Below are positions 50,729 to 59,800 of a DNA stretch of 64,000 nt, piece after piece. The notes beneath the pieces are model-generated. The model did not search any database. It saw nothing but the letters and a program-made list of their open reading frames with translations, and was not told where the DNA came from. The stretch is from Gilliamella apicola (GTDB lineage: Bacteria > Pseudomonadota > Gammaproteobacteria > Enterobacterales > Orbaceae). How positions within the stretch are numbered: position 1 is the stretch's first letter; the number at the start of each line of letters is the position of its first letter. The translations under genes and the position numbers were made by a program. Where the stretch lies: assembly GCF_003202915.1 (NCBI RefSeq), contig NZ_QGLP01000005.1, positions 412,721 to 476,720 of the forward strand, read 5' to 3'.

Positions 50729-51099
50729 TACGTTCCCCTTACTACTGCAAAAAATCCAGTTCTCTTACCGCTCAATGGCAAATCAGATAAACAGTTATTT
50801 TTATCCCAAGCACGAATTTGAGTTAACAAGTAATCAGTACCACTACTATCGTAGTTGAATGATCGACTAGCGCCACTTGGTGCGCTTTGAGATGCTATTT
50901 TCCTAGCTCCTGATAATGACGCTAATCGAGCAACCGAATATAACGCCAGAAGTTTCGCCGTGACTTCGCCGTACTGCAGTAAACAAGGTTCATGCTTGCT
51001 CACTTGCTGTATTAATAGCTCTAACATCGAGTCAGGAATAGAAAAACCCAGCTCGTCTATAAACGATTTAATTTCACTTTTATTGATTAGCTGGGCCAT
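50728..51099 (-). CDS. Head-tail adaptor protein
   Basis: 123 residues, helical (IKSFIDELGFSIPDSMLELL, LLALYSVARLASLSGARKI), typical of gp6-like adaptors that bind under the portal. It follows a small linker protein and precedes the closure protein. Confidence 0.6.
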   Translation of the reverse strand: MAQLINKSEIKSFIDELGFSIPDSMLELLIQQVSKHEPCLLQYGEVTAKLLALYSVARLASLSGARKIASQSAPSGASRSFNYDSSGTDYLLTQIRAWDKNNCLSDLPLSGKRTGFFAVVRGT

Positions 51100-51102
51100 A
51101 GA

Positions 51103-51450
51103 TTACTCCTCTGTGCCGCTTGATTTGGCTTCAAACTCTTCTTTGAGTCGTTTAGCAAAATTAGGGACAGTTTCTTTGGATTGTTGAGATGTTAATTCAT
51201 GCTGTTTCGCAAATTCAGCAAGATCTTTGCCACTCATGTTCGCTAAATTAACTTCTTCGCCGTTTACTATAACGATGAGAGGGACTTTTGGTGGAGTATT
51301 AGGCTTTGTTCCCTGCTCTAAAACAATAACCCGACCAACAAAAGCAGGAGGTATCTCTTTAGCTGTGAATTCATGACCAACAGGAAGTTCTGCAATCTCA
51401 CCATCTATGCGGCCATAACAGCCGCATTTCGTTACTCTTAATTTCATCAA
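51103..51450 (-). CDS. Small virion-associated protein with SAP-like C-terminus
   Basis: 115 residues. The N-terminal half has CGCYGRIDGEIAELPVGHEF, and the C-terminal half VNLANMSGKDLAEFAKQHEL resembles a SAP/Rho-N-like short helical motif (DLAEFAK) common in small head genes between capsid and adaptor. Three bases separate it from the adaptor gene and it abuts the capsid gene stop. Function not known. Confidence 0.55.
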   Translation of the reverse strand: MMKLRVTKCGCYGRIDGEIAELPVGHEFTAKEIPPAFVGRVIVLEQGTKPNTPPKVPLIVIVNGEEVNLANMSGKDLAEFAKQHELTSQQSKETVPNFAKRLKEEFEAKSSGTEE

Positions 51451-52521
51451 TTACCCCTTAGCGTTAAATACTTTACTCTTACCATTAAAATCTCTCTTAA
51501 TTTGTAAGCCGAATGCTGACCAAATAAGAGTTTGGTAATTATCGTGTGGATTAATACGTTGTTTCATAAACGAACCGATTGGAGCGGCAATACGAGTTTT
51601 AATATATTGAGAGTTGCGAACGTAACCGATAAAGTGATTGCCTTTTAACTCAAATGTTTTCGTAAATGAGCCGATATGAGTTGCATACTTAAGAATATAA
51701 TCTTTTACTGTTCCTTCCTTAAACCCATTTGAATTTGAATAAGGTACATTTAAACGTCTGTCAATTTCTGGTGAAATGAAGATTTTTAATTGTTCAGATA
51801 CAAGATTATCATCTAGTGGTTTCACAAAATCCTTCGTAAAGAATTTAATGATGTCATCATTACTAGTAGCATCTGATGTTAAATCGATATTAAAACCTGA
51901 TGCACTCAAATCAATTTGATTAGTGTTCTCATGGTTTGTAATACCTCTGGCTTGATAGTTTTGGACTTTGATTTTATCATCACCATTTAAGATGTATTGC
52001 GCCATGTCTCGACGAATGGCGGATGTTGTTGCCTCTTGGTCGTCTGCCATTGCGTCAATATTTTCAGTTTGCAAACCTAACCACTCTCGCCATTCACGAG
52101 AATAACCAGTTGAGAAAATTGGAATGGGATCGCCATAATGGTCGTATACGACTTTATCCAGTGTTTCTGGCTCTTGCCCTGACATTGAGCGATTAACATG
52201 ACCTGCATCGCTCGATACGCGATATAACGCAACCGTTTTACCGATTGAGATAGGCGAGCCTAGCGATAATAAATCATCTAATAAAGGCGCGCCTTCATCA
52301 TCACGAATAACACGAGTAGTAATATTATCGACCTCACGCCAATACTCTTCTGTTATGACTGCTGCTTGGTTAGCCTTTATTGCACTGCCATGCATTGCAC
52401 TTAATTGGTTTTGACCGTTATTAAAAATCTGACGGTTAGCATTTAGTTGTTGCCATGCGATTGCCACTTGTGTGCTATTTGTAATTAATTTTTTATTAAA
52501 AATAATCTTTTCGTTCTTCAT
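51451..52521 (-). CDS. Major capsid protein
   Basis: 356 residues. Central segments such as VTEEYWREVDNITTRVIRDD, WLGLQTENIDAMADDQEATT and IFISPEIDRRLNVPYSNSNG fit the HK97-fold capsid class of MuF-type phages. The position after the decoration gene and before the connector genes is standard. No long N-terminal delta domain; scaffolding is probably supplied by the C-terminus of the protease gene at 52959. Confidence 0.8.
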   Translation of the reverse strand: MKNEKIIFNKKLITNSTQVAIAWQQLNANRQIFNNGQNQLSAMHGSAIKANQAAVITEEYWREVDNITTRVIRDDEGAPLLDDLLSLGSPISIGKTVALYRVSSDAGHVNRSMSGQEPETLDKVVYDHYGDPIPIFSTGYSREWREWLGLQTENIDAMADDQEATTSAIRRDMAQYILNGDDKIKVQNYQARGITNHENTNQIDLSASGFNIDLTSDATSNDDIIKFFTKDFVKPLDDNLVSEQLKIFISPEIDRRLNVPYSNSNGFKEGTVKDYILKYATHIGSFTKTFELKGNHFIGYVRNSQYIKTRIAAPIGSFMKQRINPHDNYQTLIWSAFGLQIKRDFNGKSKVFNAKG

Positions 52522-52530
52522 TATTGCTCC

Positions 52531-52959
52531 TTAAGCTTTACGAACTCGAACTTGTTCAGCGGTTGCGCCTACTGTGTAATTTTCAAAAGCATAGAAAATA
52601 ACAGCGTCACCACCACTTGCTTTTTTAAGTGTTCCATCACCATTTGATGTTAATTTGTCACCAACAGTTAATGCCTCACCTGCTTTTACTAAAACATGGT
52701 AGGTAACATCATCTTCACAAATAAACGCAATTCCTGAAGTGTCAGCCGGTACATCATGGCGGATGTCATGACCACCTAAGTAATCGTTTGTGATGATTAA
52801 CGCTTGTGTTTGCTCACCTGCTGACGAATGTTTCATTAATTTATTGTCAACTACAGCAACCAAAGAACAAGGAGTAATGGCTTCACCTGTTAAAAGGTCA
52901 ATTGTTTGTGGGTCATTTTTACGTGCTGGACCACCAATCACGGTTTTAAATCTAATCAT
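52531..52959 (-). CDS. Head decoration/stabilisation protein (DUF2190-like)
   Basis: 142 residues, Gly/Ala/Thr-rich and beta: GDKLTSNGDGTLKKASGGDA, then TVGATAEQVRVRKA. This small beta-barrel pattern between the protease and the capsid gene is usual for DUF2190-like decoration proteins. The start ATG overlaps the protease stop by one base (TAATG type). Confidence 0.7.
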   Translation of the reverse strand: MIRFKTVIGGPARKNDPQTIDLLTGEAITPCSLVAVVDNKLMKHSSAGEQTQALIITNDYLGGHDIRHDVPADTSGIAFICEDDVTYHVLVKAGEALTVGDKLTSNGDGTLKKASGGDAVIFYAFENYTVGATAEQVRVRKA

Positions 52960-54128
52960 TACTCTGGAGCCTCCATGTTTAATAATGAATTGTTACTGTT
53001 ATTAGCAAAGCCACCGTTAATAGGCGCAGTAGAAACACATTGAGCATAAAGTGCATCTAGTGGTTCACCAGATAATGCATTTACAGCAGTTTGAGACATG
53101 TTAAATTTAGTCTTAACAGCGTCACGTTTAACCGATAATTCTTTTTCAGTGCTTGTGTTTATTGCGGTTTTCAATGCGGCAACGTCTGCTAGCAATGATT
53201 TAGCCCAGTCAGGTGCTTGAGCATTAGTTGCATTTTTCTGCTCTTCATCTGCCTTTTTCTTCTTTTCTTCATCATCAGCAGCTTTCTTTTCATCAATTGC
53301 CTTTTTAGCTGTTTGCTCGTTATAAGCAGCAAGGAGTTGTTCATCTGATAAACCATCAGTTTTCACGCCTGCTGCATTCAGTGCTAGTAAGATTTTTTCT
53401 TTCATTGGGTCGTATTCCTCTTTTTTATTAAATTGAAATGTTTTAAAAACATCTTTAATTGTTTGTTTAATGACATTGGTTAGCGGTTCTTCCGTGCAAT
53501 CAGCAAGACTCACAGTTTCAAGTGGTGTTTTTTCTCCATTTGAATTAACGAAAATACCTACACCATCCTCTGGTGTTGCTGCACCTTGTTTGTCGGTCAG
53601 GATTGCAACATGGTCAAACTTCATATTTCTTGCTATTGATGAATACCGTTTGCCTTTAGATGTGCCTGATTGGTGATCTGCTTGATAAGTCAACCCTGTT
53701 GATACATGAATAGGTGTAGTGTTTTTTCCACTCATCATGTCATCAAGCCGATTAACTAGCATCCGTCCTTTTTCTGTGCTTTCTGCAAACTTTCTGTCGA
53801 TATAGGCGTCCATTAGGACCTTATCGCCTACTTTGCGGACATTGCGTCCCCATGCACCTATGTAATAGTTATTAATGGCTTGTGGATTTAGTGCTGAAAC
53901 ATTTTCATTATTTATACGGGGGTGATCCAATGGCATTAAATTGTCATTCAATGTCATGTACGATTTGTTGATTTCATCTGACGGATAGAAAATTCCATTC
54001 ATGACAATATCATCGACAATAGGGACCACATCATTGATAACAATGTGTTCTTTACCGTCGATGATTTGTGTAGATATTTTGGATTTACTATTGACGACAG
54101 ATAAAACATTTACACTCTTGAGTGTCAT
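52959..54128 (-). CDS. Prohead protease with fused scaffold (DUF2213-like)
   Basis: 389 residues. The N-terminal ~200 residues hold the DUF2213-type prohead protease (NDVVPIVDDIVMNGIFYPSD, LDHPRINNENVSALNP, PIHVSTGLT with a candidate Ser and His68-like HP). Residues ~255-320 are a charged Lys/Glu/Ala coiled coil (DEKKAADDEEKKKKADEEQK), the scaffold. Fusion of protease and scaffold is common. It is the first head gene downstream of the MuF/immunity pair and is separated from it by a terminator. Confidence 0.8.
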   Translation of the reverse strand: MTLKSVNVLSVVNSKSKISTQIIDGKEHIVINDVVPIVDDIVMNGIFYPSDEINKSYMTLNDNLMPLDHPRINNENVSALNPQAINNYYIGAWGRNVRKVGDKVLMDAYIDRKFAESTEKGRMLVNRLDDMMSGKNTTPIHVSTGLTYQADHQSGTSKGKRYSSIARNMKFDHVAILTDKQGAATPEDGVGIFVNSNGEKTPLETVSLADCTEEPLTNVIKQTIKDVFKTFQFNKKEEYDPMKEKILLALNAAGVKTDGLSDEQLLAAYNEQTAKKAIDEKKAADDEEKKKKADEEQKNATNAQAPDWAKSLLADVAALKTAINTSTEKELSVKRDAVKTKFNMSQTAVNALSGEPLDALYAQCVSTAPINGGFANNSNNSLLNMEAPE

Positions 54129-54160
54129 GCTTTACCTCATGTGGATTTTAGATATAAAAA

Positions 54161-54178
54161 AACCGCCAGAGGGCGGTT
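54161..54178 (-). terminator. Terminator between immunity-like gene and protease gene
   Basis: AACCGCC / GGCGGTT hairpin with U-run on the minus strand, 26 bases past the stop of the gene at 54204. Same family as those at 47784 and 48431, and the flank TTTTAGATATAAAAAAA is identical to that beside 47784. Confidence 0.85.
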
Positions 54179-54203
54179 CGTTGGTTTATCATGTTTTTAC
54201 TTC

Positions 54204-54560
54204 TTAATATTTTTTAACAACATTATTTCGCTTACGAAATAATATATTACTAATACCTTCCAATTCGAGCTTTTCAATATCGCTACTAGCAAGACTTATA
54301 AGTTCATCCAACTGTTCTTCGGCATCATCTGGAAGCGGATAAGTATTAATAAGTCGTTTACCTTGATTGATTAATTTATTTTTCTCTTTACCAAACAGGT
54401 TTTCTTCAACGGCTATATAAAAAAATGCAGCAACTCTTGCCCCCATATGATAATCAGCCTCATTTTTTAGTAATTCCTTAAGCCTTTCAACGGGATTTTC
54501 AGAAGAAGGGAGTAAAGCGAGTTTTTCAGCTTGTTTTATTAATTCTTGCTCTTTGCTCAT
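54204..54560 (-). CDS. Candidate immunity protein for MuF toxin
   Basis: 118 residues, acidic and helical, no family recognised. It starts one base after the stop of the MuF protein gene and is followed by a terminator, so it has no place in the usual head gene set. In MuF-type polymorphic toxins a small immunity gene commonly follows. The repetitive helical look (AARVAAFFYIAVEEN... EEQLDELISLASSDIEKLEL) suits a helical bundle inhibitor. Assignment rests on context. Confidence 0.6.
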   Translation of the reverse strand: MSKEQELIKQAEKLALLPSSENPVERLKELLKNEADYHMGARVAAFFYIAVEENLFGKEKNKLINQGKRLINTYPLPDDAEEQLDELISLASSDIEKLELEGISNILFRKRNNVVKKY

Positions 54561-54561
54561 A

Positions 54562-56208
54562 TTATTTTGCCTTATCGATTAAGTTAAAAAACTCAAATAA
54601 TGGTGGATATAATCGTTTTTTGGCTTCAAGCTTATCTTCAATAAATAATGAAAATGATTCAGCTATAAATTCGTCAATTTCTTTTTGGCTATATTTGCTT
54701 AAGACAAATGCCCACCCATCATACCACCCCTCTCTAGCTATTTCTTCAAGTTGGATGCCATATTTTTTGTGTAAAACATGCCCCATCTCATGCGCATAAA
54801 CACCTCTAGGTGTTGGTACGGCATGCCAAGGTAAATATTCCATTTGATTTATAATATTTTTTAATGTTTTATGATTAGCATATTCCGCAACATTAAGGCT
54901 TAACGCTTTGTAATTAGCCGTTCTGCTTATTATATCATCATTTAAAATATCTTTACGACTTAGGCTTCTTGGGGTAATAAGTAATGAATTAACTTCAGGT
55001 GCGAAGGCAGCTATCATTTTCTCATCTTGCTGATAAGTATAAACATCTGCAGTTAACGAACCAATATACCTAAATTTAGGTAAGTTAAACCTTTTTTGAA
55101 GTTCAGAAACCAATTTAATACATTGAGTCAACTCATCAAAGTCTACATTAGATGGTATTTTACATATTTGTGTGAGTTTACCTGAAGCCCATTTATTTAT
55201 CTCCTCAACAGAAGCAAAATCAGGATTGATAACACCTTTATCATTTTGACTTTTCCATTCATTAACGTCATTTTGAAGACGCTCAATATATGCCTTGTTA
55301 TAAGGCTCCCCTTTATCATTGAGAAGGACAGCTACTTGCGCACAATAGCAATTAAATCGATTACCATTTTCGTCATACCACTCCTGGACCTGCTCAACAG
55401 TATAAACTTTACCGTGCCTATCAACATGAGTAGCTCTGGAATTGGGTTTTAACGCAGATAGATGAAGCAAGCCTGTTTTTAATCCTAGCTCCTCCTGAAC
55501 TCGTTTAGTTTCATCGCATGTAGCTTGACGTAATGCGCCTACTTGTTCGGTTTGAGCAATAGCCTTAGCTTTACTATATGAGACATCAATTCGTTTACTG
55601 ATAATATCGGCGGTTTCTCTTGGGTTAATCCCTCTTGCTACAACGTTACTTAGAACGTTGCCTAAATCTCCCTTTAAATCATCAGCAACGCTTTTCCAGT
55701 CATTAAATGTTGCTGTATAGGCAAGTCCAATCCTGCGAATATATGCATCACTAAATAATAGTGATTCCAATGAGGTAGCTTGTGTATAAACTGGTGATTG
55801 AGCCGATAAATTATGAAATGTCCGGTTAATACCGGTTTTATACATGTCAACAACAAACTTACCAGCCCAAAACTTCTCAATCCCTCCATCAACCAAACTT
55901 TCATCAACAATCTCTTGAATACGAGTTAGTACTCTGGCTAACTGATTTCCATCAATTAAATAACGATAATCAGCATTAACCACATATAACGTATCTTTTA
56001 TAAATACCGCTGACTTTGTAGGCTCTTGAACAAAACCAGTTAAGCTTTGCTGAACATATTCAATGGTTGCTTGTTTTATTGTTTTGTAGCGTCTTTTAAT
56101 CTCGCTACGCATTTGGAGGATTTGTTTGTTTGATAAGGTGGGATTGGTTTTACTTCTCGGTAATATTGGATTCTTTGGTATCGGTTGTATCAGTTTCGGT
56201 TTCTTCAA
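54562..56208 (-). CDS. MuF-type head morphogenesis protein with C-terminal zincin toxin-like domain
   Basis: 548 residues. The N-terminal ~310 residues are a MuF/SPP1 gp7-like domain, with ARGINPRETADIISKRIDVS, IAQTEQVGALRQAT, and NSRATHVDRHGKVYTVEQVQ followed by CYCAQV. The rest is extra; near its end lies YAHEMGHVLHKKYGI, with a HExxH site at His473, Glu474 and His477 and a possible third ligand in FIAESFSLFIEDK. MuF toxins are packaged in the head. The start is TTG 56208 with AGAGG upstream, overlapping the portal gene by 59 nt. Confidence 0.8.
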   Translation of the reverse strand: MKKPKLIQPIPKNPILPRSKTNPTLSNKQILQMRSEIKRRYKTIKQATIEYVQQSLTGFVQEPTKSAVFIKDTLYVVNADYRYLIDGNQLARVLTRIQEIVDESLVDGGIEKFWAGKFVVDMYKTGINRTFHNLSAQSPVYTQATSLESLLFSDAYIRRIGLAYTATFNDWKSVADDLKGDLGNVLSNVVARGINPRETADIISKRIDVSYSKAKAIAQTEQVGALRQATCDETKRVQEELGLKTGLLHLSALKPNSRATHVDRHGKVYTVEQVQEWYDENGNRFNCYCAQVAVLLNDKGEPYNKAYIERLQNDVNEWKSQNDKGVINPDFASVEEINKWASGKLTQICKIPSNVDFDELTQCIKLVSELQKRFNLPKFRYIGSLTADVYTYQQDEKMIAAFAPEVNSLLITPRSLSRKDILNDDIISRTANYKALSLNVAEYANHKTLKNIINQMEYLPWHAVPTPRGVYAHEMGHVLHKKYGIQLEEIAREGWYDGWAFVLSKYSQKEIDEFIAESFSLFIEDKLEAKKRLYPPLFEFFNLIDKAK

Positions 56209-57598
56209 TATCGATATCCTCTAAATCAGGGTCAGGCTCATAGCCTCCTGCCTCTCGTATTTCATTTGGCGTAAATACAGGAATACCCATAGATTGCTGT
56301 GCTTTAACGTTGACATCAGACATTTTCAGCATGATTTCTATTCGTTCCGCTTGACTAGGGGCTAATAAATCTGACCATTTAAGGGTGAGTGTGTCATTAT
56401 GTAGAGGCTCAATAACTCTTAATTGAATTAGTTTATTAACAAGGTCTTTAATCAAAGGTGTTAGAAAATTATTGCGCCTGGAAATACCACGCTTGGCGTA
56501 ATCTTCCTTATCCTCGTCAGAAGCTAATCGACCAGTTTGTTGACCAAAAATAATAGTAAATGGCATTCTGACTGACGCAGCAAAGCTGTTTGCTGAAACT
56601 GTCCACCCAGAACTTGGGTCTGCTGGTGCAACTGATAATATGTTTGCTGTAGCACCTGATGTGATTAATGCGCTATCGGTACCTGAATTTAGCAAGGAGA
56701 TTTGTTTATTTAACGCATCCGCTGGTTGTTCAAAACCACGCCTACGTAATTCTCTCTCAAGTTCTTCCATGTCAGTGTCGGCATCATAATTAACATGAAC
56801 CTGTCGGCTAGCATTTTTGAGGAACCCTTCAGCGCCACCACCTGAATATTTCATCATGTCCAATAAATCGTTATAGCCAACCTCTAATTGAGATTCTCCA
56901 TCGTCAATTGAATTAATTACTGATGTTTCATTTAGTATAAATACTCTGTCGGGATGGATTTTGCGTGATATTTGAGGTTTACCAGATTGATTATTGATTG
57001 ACGACTCGTCAAACTGGTACATCGTAACTTGACCATAATTTGCGTCAGTCTCGTCTTGATTCCATTCGTATGGTTTTAATTGACATTCCCATGCAGGAAT
57101 TAACTTAACAATAGCATCTTGAGGTGATAATAGGTTTATAACTTCGGTATCAACAGGCTTATCCCATGTTTGACCGTCTCGTAACTGAATAATTAATGCA
57201 GAATAACGACCAACAATACCTCGTTTGTCAGCCTCAACTATTGATAGCCACAATTTATCATTAAATAGATCCGTTACAATTTTTTCCCACTTTGTTAGTT
57301 TTGAGTCTTGCTCTCGAATATCACCGTCAATGAACTTAGGGTAATCTAACCAACAAATATCTGTTAACCTATCCACAAATCCACGAGCGCCACCTGTTCT
57401 TTTATATACATTATAAAAATCACTAAATGTTAGATGTTCAGGATAACCAAATTCACGGTCGATAAATGCTCGCTTTGTATTATTAACTAACCCTGATGAT
57501 GCATATGCTAATCTTTGTCTACTAATGTCTTGACTGCTGTTAATAGCAAATTGAACAGACGCCATTAGCTGCTCATCTGTAAATGTTGAATAATTCAT
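56150..57598 (-). CDS. Phage portal protein (DUF1073-like)
   Basis: 482 residues. The N-terminal part (FSDFYNVYKRTGGARGFVDR, DICWLDYP), MKYSGGGAEGFLKNASRQVH and PFTIIFGQQTGRLASDEDKE match the DUF1073-type portal family. Ends with an acidic Asp/Glu/Thr tail (DLEDIDIEETETDTTDTKES). It lies between terminase large subunit and MuF genes, the universal order. It forms the DNA entry ring. Confidence 0.85.
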   Translation of the reverse strand: MNYSTFTDEQLMASVQFAINSSQDISRQRLAYASSGLVNNTKRAFIDREFGYPEHLTFSDFYNVYKRTGGARGFVDRLTDICWLDYPKFIDGDIREQDSKLTKWEKIVTDLFNDKLWLSIVEADKRGIVGRYSALIIQLRDGQTWDKPVDTEVINLLSPQDAIVKLIPAWECQLKPYEWNQDETDANYGQVTMYQFDESSINNQSGKPQISRKIHPDRVFILNETSVINSIDDGESQLEVGYNDLLDMMKYSGGGAEGFLKNASRQVHVNYDADTDMEELERELRRRGFEQPADALNKQISLLNSGTDSALITSGATANILSVAPADPSSGWTVSANSFAASVRMPFTIIFGQQTGRLASDEDKEDYAKRGISRRNNFLTPLIKDLVNKLIQLRVIEPLHNDTLTLKWSDLLAPSQAERIEIMLKMSDVNVKAQQSMGIPVFTPNEIREAGGYEPDPDLEDIDIEETETDTTDTKESNITEK

Positions 57599-57600
57599 TA

Positions 57601-59109
57601 TTACCTCATAAATAACCCTGCGGTTCGTTTTCGTCTATTACGGTTAGCGACAGCAAAATAACGGAATGCGTCAGCGGCGTGTGATGTATGGTCATGTAGC
57701 GGCTTATCTCGCCAACAACCATTTTTATCGTCCCACGCTTTACGATACGCTTCTAAACTAGCAATACCTTGCGCACATCTGTCTGAATCAAATGCACATA
57801 TTGGTAATAACTCACGAACTGATTCGATACCATCATCAACGCTGTTTTTGGGAACGACTTTAAAGTTAATGCTGTATTTTTCTCCATCAATTTCATAACC
57901 TTCTTTAGCAATTTGTTTTCGGCTTTTACCATCACCTGACAACTCACGGTTATCAATATCATGAGGCGCCCAATGCTCTGCATACTGATAGCCAAACTCT
58001 TCCGCTTTGCTCTTAAGCACCTTCATGTAATGTCTTAGTCCTTCGCCACTATTTTCATAGTAATCAATGATATGAAATTCATCACCAATCTTACGCACAA
58101 ACCAAATAGCTGTTGAGTCACCCACACCTAAATCCCAGTATGTATAAACATCCAAATGACTATTATCGGGTAATGTTGTGATGCGATTTTGACTATATAA
58201 TTGTCTGAATTGGCTTGCGTAATAAGCGCCCTCAATTGATTGTTCAAATGCCTCACTTGGTATTGATGGATATTCACGCTTCATATCATCACCCAGTGTT
58301 TTCTCTTTAGCGTGATACCAAGCTTTTTGCTCTTCTGTTAAATTAATGTTGTGTTTTGATTTAAGTTTGTCGAAATAATCAACTAACCTTTGCGGCAGTT
58401 TTTCAACAGGCTTGATTGCATATAAAGGATTTTTCCACCACGAAAAGAAAAAGAATTTCCAGTCAAGCGCAGATAAAGACTTGCTTAAAATGAACGCCTT
58501 TTCCGCAGTGTTACAGTAATCATAGAAATAACCGGCTTTACCCTCTGCCGTACTTTCAATAGTAATGAAGCAATTTGTTGCTACAGCCTCAAATGCCCCT
58601 GTAACAATCTCTCTTGCTTTATCGGGAAATTTAGCGCAGATTTTACCGAACTCAGAAACATGTAAATATTTTAATGTACCACCACGAAATGAAGTGTTTA
58701 CATAAACAGAGCCGCCATTATTAAAAACCAATTCACGCGCGGCATCATTTTTAGCAGGGTTGGCTTGTTTGATTATTTCGGGTAGATTGTCGTAAGCATA
58801 TTTAACCTTTTCTCTAAATAGCCTTTTAGCATCTTCGAGATTGTGAGCAATTAACGCGCATTTATCAGATTGAAATAATGCGGCGTCTAACTGAATAATA
58901 CATACTTCGGTAGTAAAACCCAGTTGGCGAGCTTTTAAAATGATATTCCTTGTATGCATGCCCTCGAAGTACTCAAGCTGCTCAGGTGTCATTTTAAATT
59001 TAATTTTCTTACCTGTTTTATCTGTTATGTAATACAGATGGTTTAATCGCCAGAATCTATCTTTGAGGTTCTTTTTTAATTCATCAAAGTATTGTTTCGA
59101 TTCTGCCAT
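57601..59109 (-). CDS. Terminase large subunit
   Basis: 502 residues. ATPase: Walker-A-like ILKARQLGFTTEVCI (Arg57-type), Walker-B-like YLHVSEFGKI. Nuclease: TYWDLGVGDSTAIWFV (Asp), WAPHDIDNRELSGDGKSRKQ and the C-terminal HDHTSHAADAFRYFA (Asp). This is the packaging motor. It abuts the small subunit gene stop by one base. Confidence 0.93.
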   Translation of the reverse strand: MAESKQYFDELKKNLKDRFWRLNHLYYITDKTGKKIKFKMTPEQLEYFEGMHTRNIILKARQLGFTTEVCIIQLDAALFQSDKCALIAHNLEDAKRLFREKVKYAYDNLPEIIKQANPAKNDAARELVFNNGGSVYVNTSFRGGTLKYLHVSEFGKICAKFPDKAREIVTGAFEAVATNCFITIESTAEGKAGYFYDYCNTAEKAFILSKSLSALDWKFFFFSWWKNPLYAIKPVEKLPQRLVDYFDKLKSKHNINLTEEQKAWYHAKEKTLGDDMKREYPSIPSEAFEQSIEGAYYASQFRQLYSQNRITTLPDNSHLDVYTYWDLGVGDSTAIWFVRKIGDEFHIIDYYENSGEGLRHYMKVLKSKAEEFGYQYAEHWAPHDIDNRELSGDGKSRKQIAKEGYEIDGEKYSINFKVVPKNSVDDGIESVRELLPICAFDSDRCAQGIASLEAYRKAWDDKNGCWRDKPLHDHTSHAADAFRYFAVANRNRRKRTAGLFMR

Positions 59110-59631
59110 TTAATTTGCCTCGTCGGATATCTCCTTCATTAGTGACGCCATTTCATCAGCCATATTAATTGTAGTTTCTGTTTTCTCTTTAAATGCCTGA
59201 ATGCTCACATGTTTACCAAGCAATTCAAGATTCTTTGTTTTATCTGGCCACTTAATTTTTTTCATAATCGCTTCAGTGTCTCCGCTTCCAATAATGGCAA
59301 TATCCAATCCTGATAATGTAATCCGCCATGTTCTCGGCCATTCTTTTATAGGGAGGAAGTCGCCTGATGGAGTGAGAATATCCGCTATATCCATCTGGTC
59401 TATTTCAACTAATCGCTTTAGCACATAGTCAGCATCGATTTTGTTACGTTCATTGCGCTGTTTTTTGAGTTCCTGGATATAGCCTTGAACCTTAACATTT
59501 GCGAACAATCTGGCGCCTTGTTCACTTGCTGTGTTTTTGCTGTATCCAGCCCTTATTGCTGCTTGTGTCGCATTGAGATCTATTAAATACTCACGACAAA
59601 ACAGCTCCTGTTTGTCTGTGAGCTTTGTCAT
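59110..59631 (-). CDS. Terminase small subunit
   Basis: 173 residues of the Terminase_2 family: TDKQELFCREYLIDLNATQA, AAIRAGYSKNTASEQGARLF, then LKRLVEIDQMDIADIL. Binds the packaging site on phage DNA. First gene of the structural run after the lysis block. Confidence 0.92.
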   Translation of the reverse strand: MTKLTDKQELFCREYLIDLNATQAAIRAGYSKNTASEQGARLFANVKVQGYIQELKKQRNERNKIDADYVLKRLVEIDQMDIADILTPSGDFLPIKEWPRTWRITLSGLDIAIIGSGDTEAIMKKIKWPDKTKNLELLGKHVSIQAFKEKTETTINMADEMASLMKEISDEAN

Positions 59632-59800
59632 ATTTATGCCTTTGTTAATTTAGTGTGAAAAAGTGATAAATGGATTAAATAGAATACTAGTGTAGTTAAA
59701 GTCTCAATTGATAAAAATTCTAAATCATATATTGATAAATTCATCATTAGCATCAATATCTATGAAATCAATTAATTTTTTATAAAAAAGGATTGTTAAT

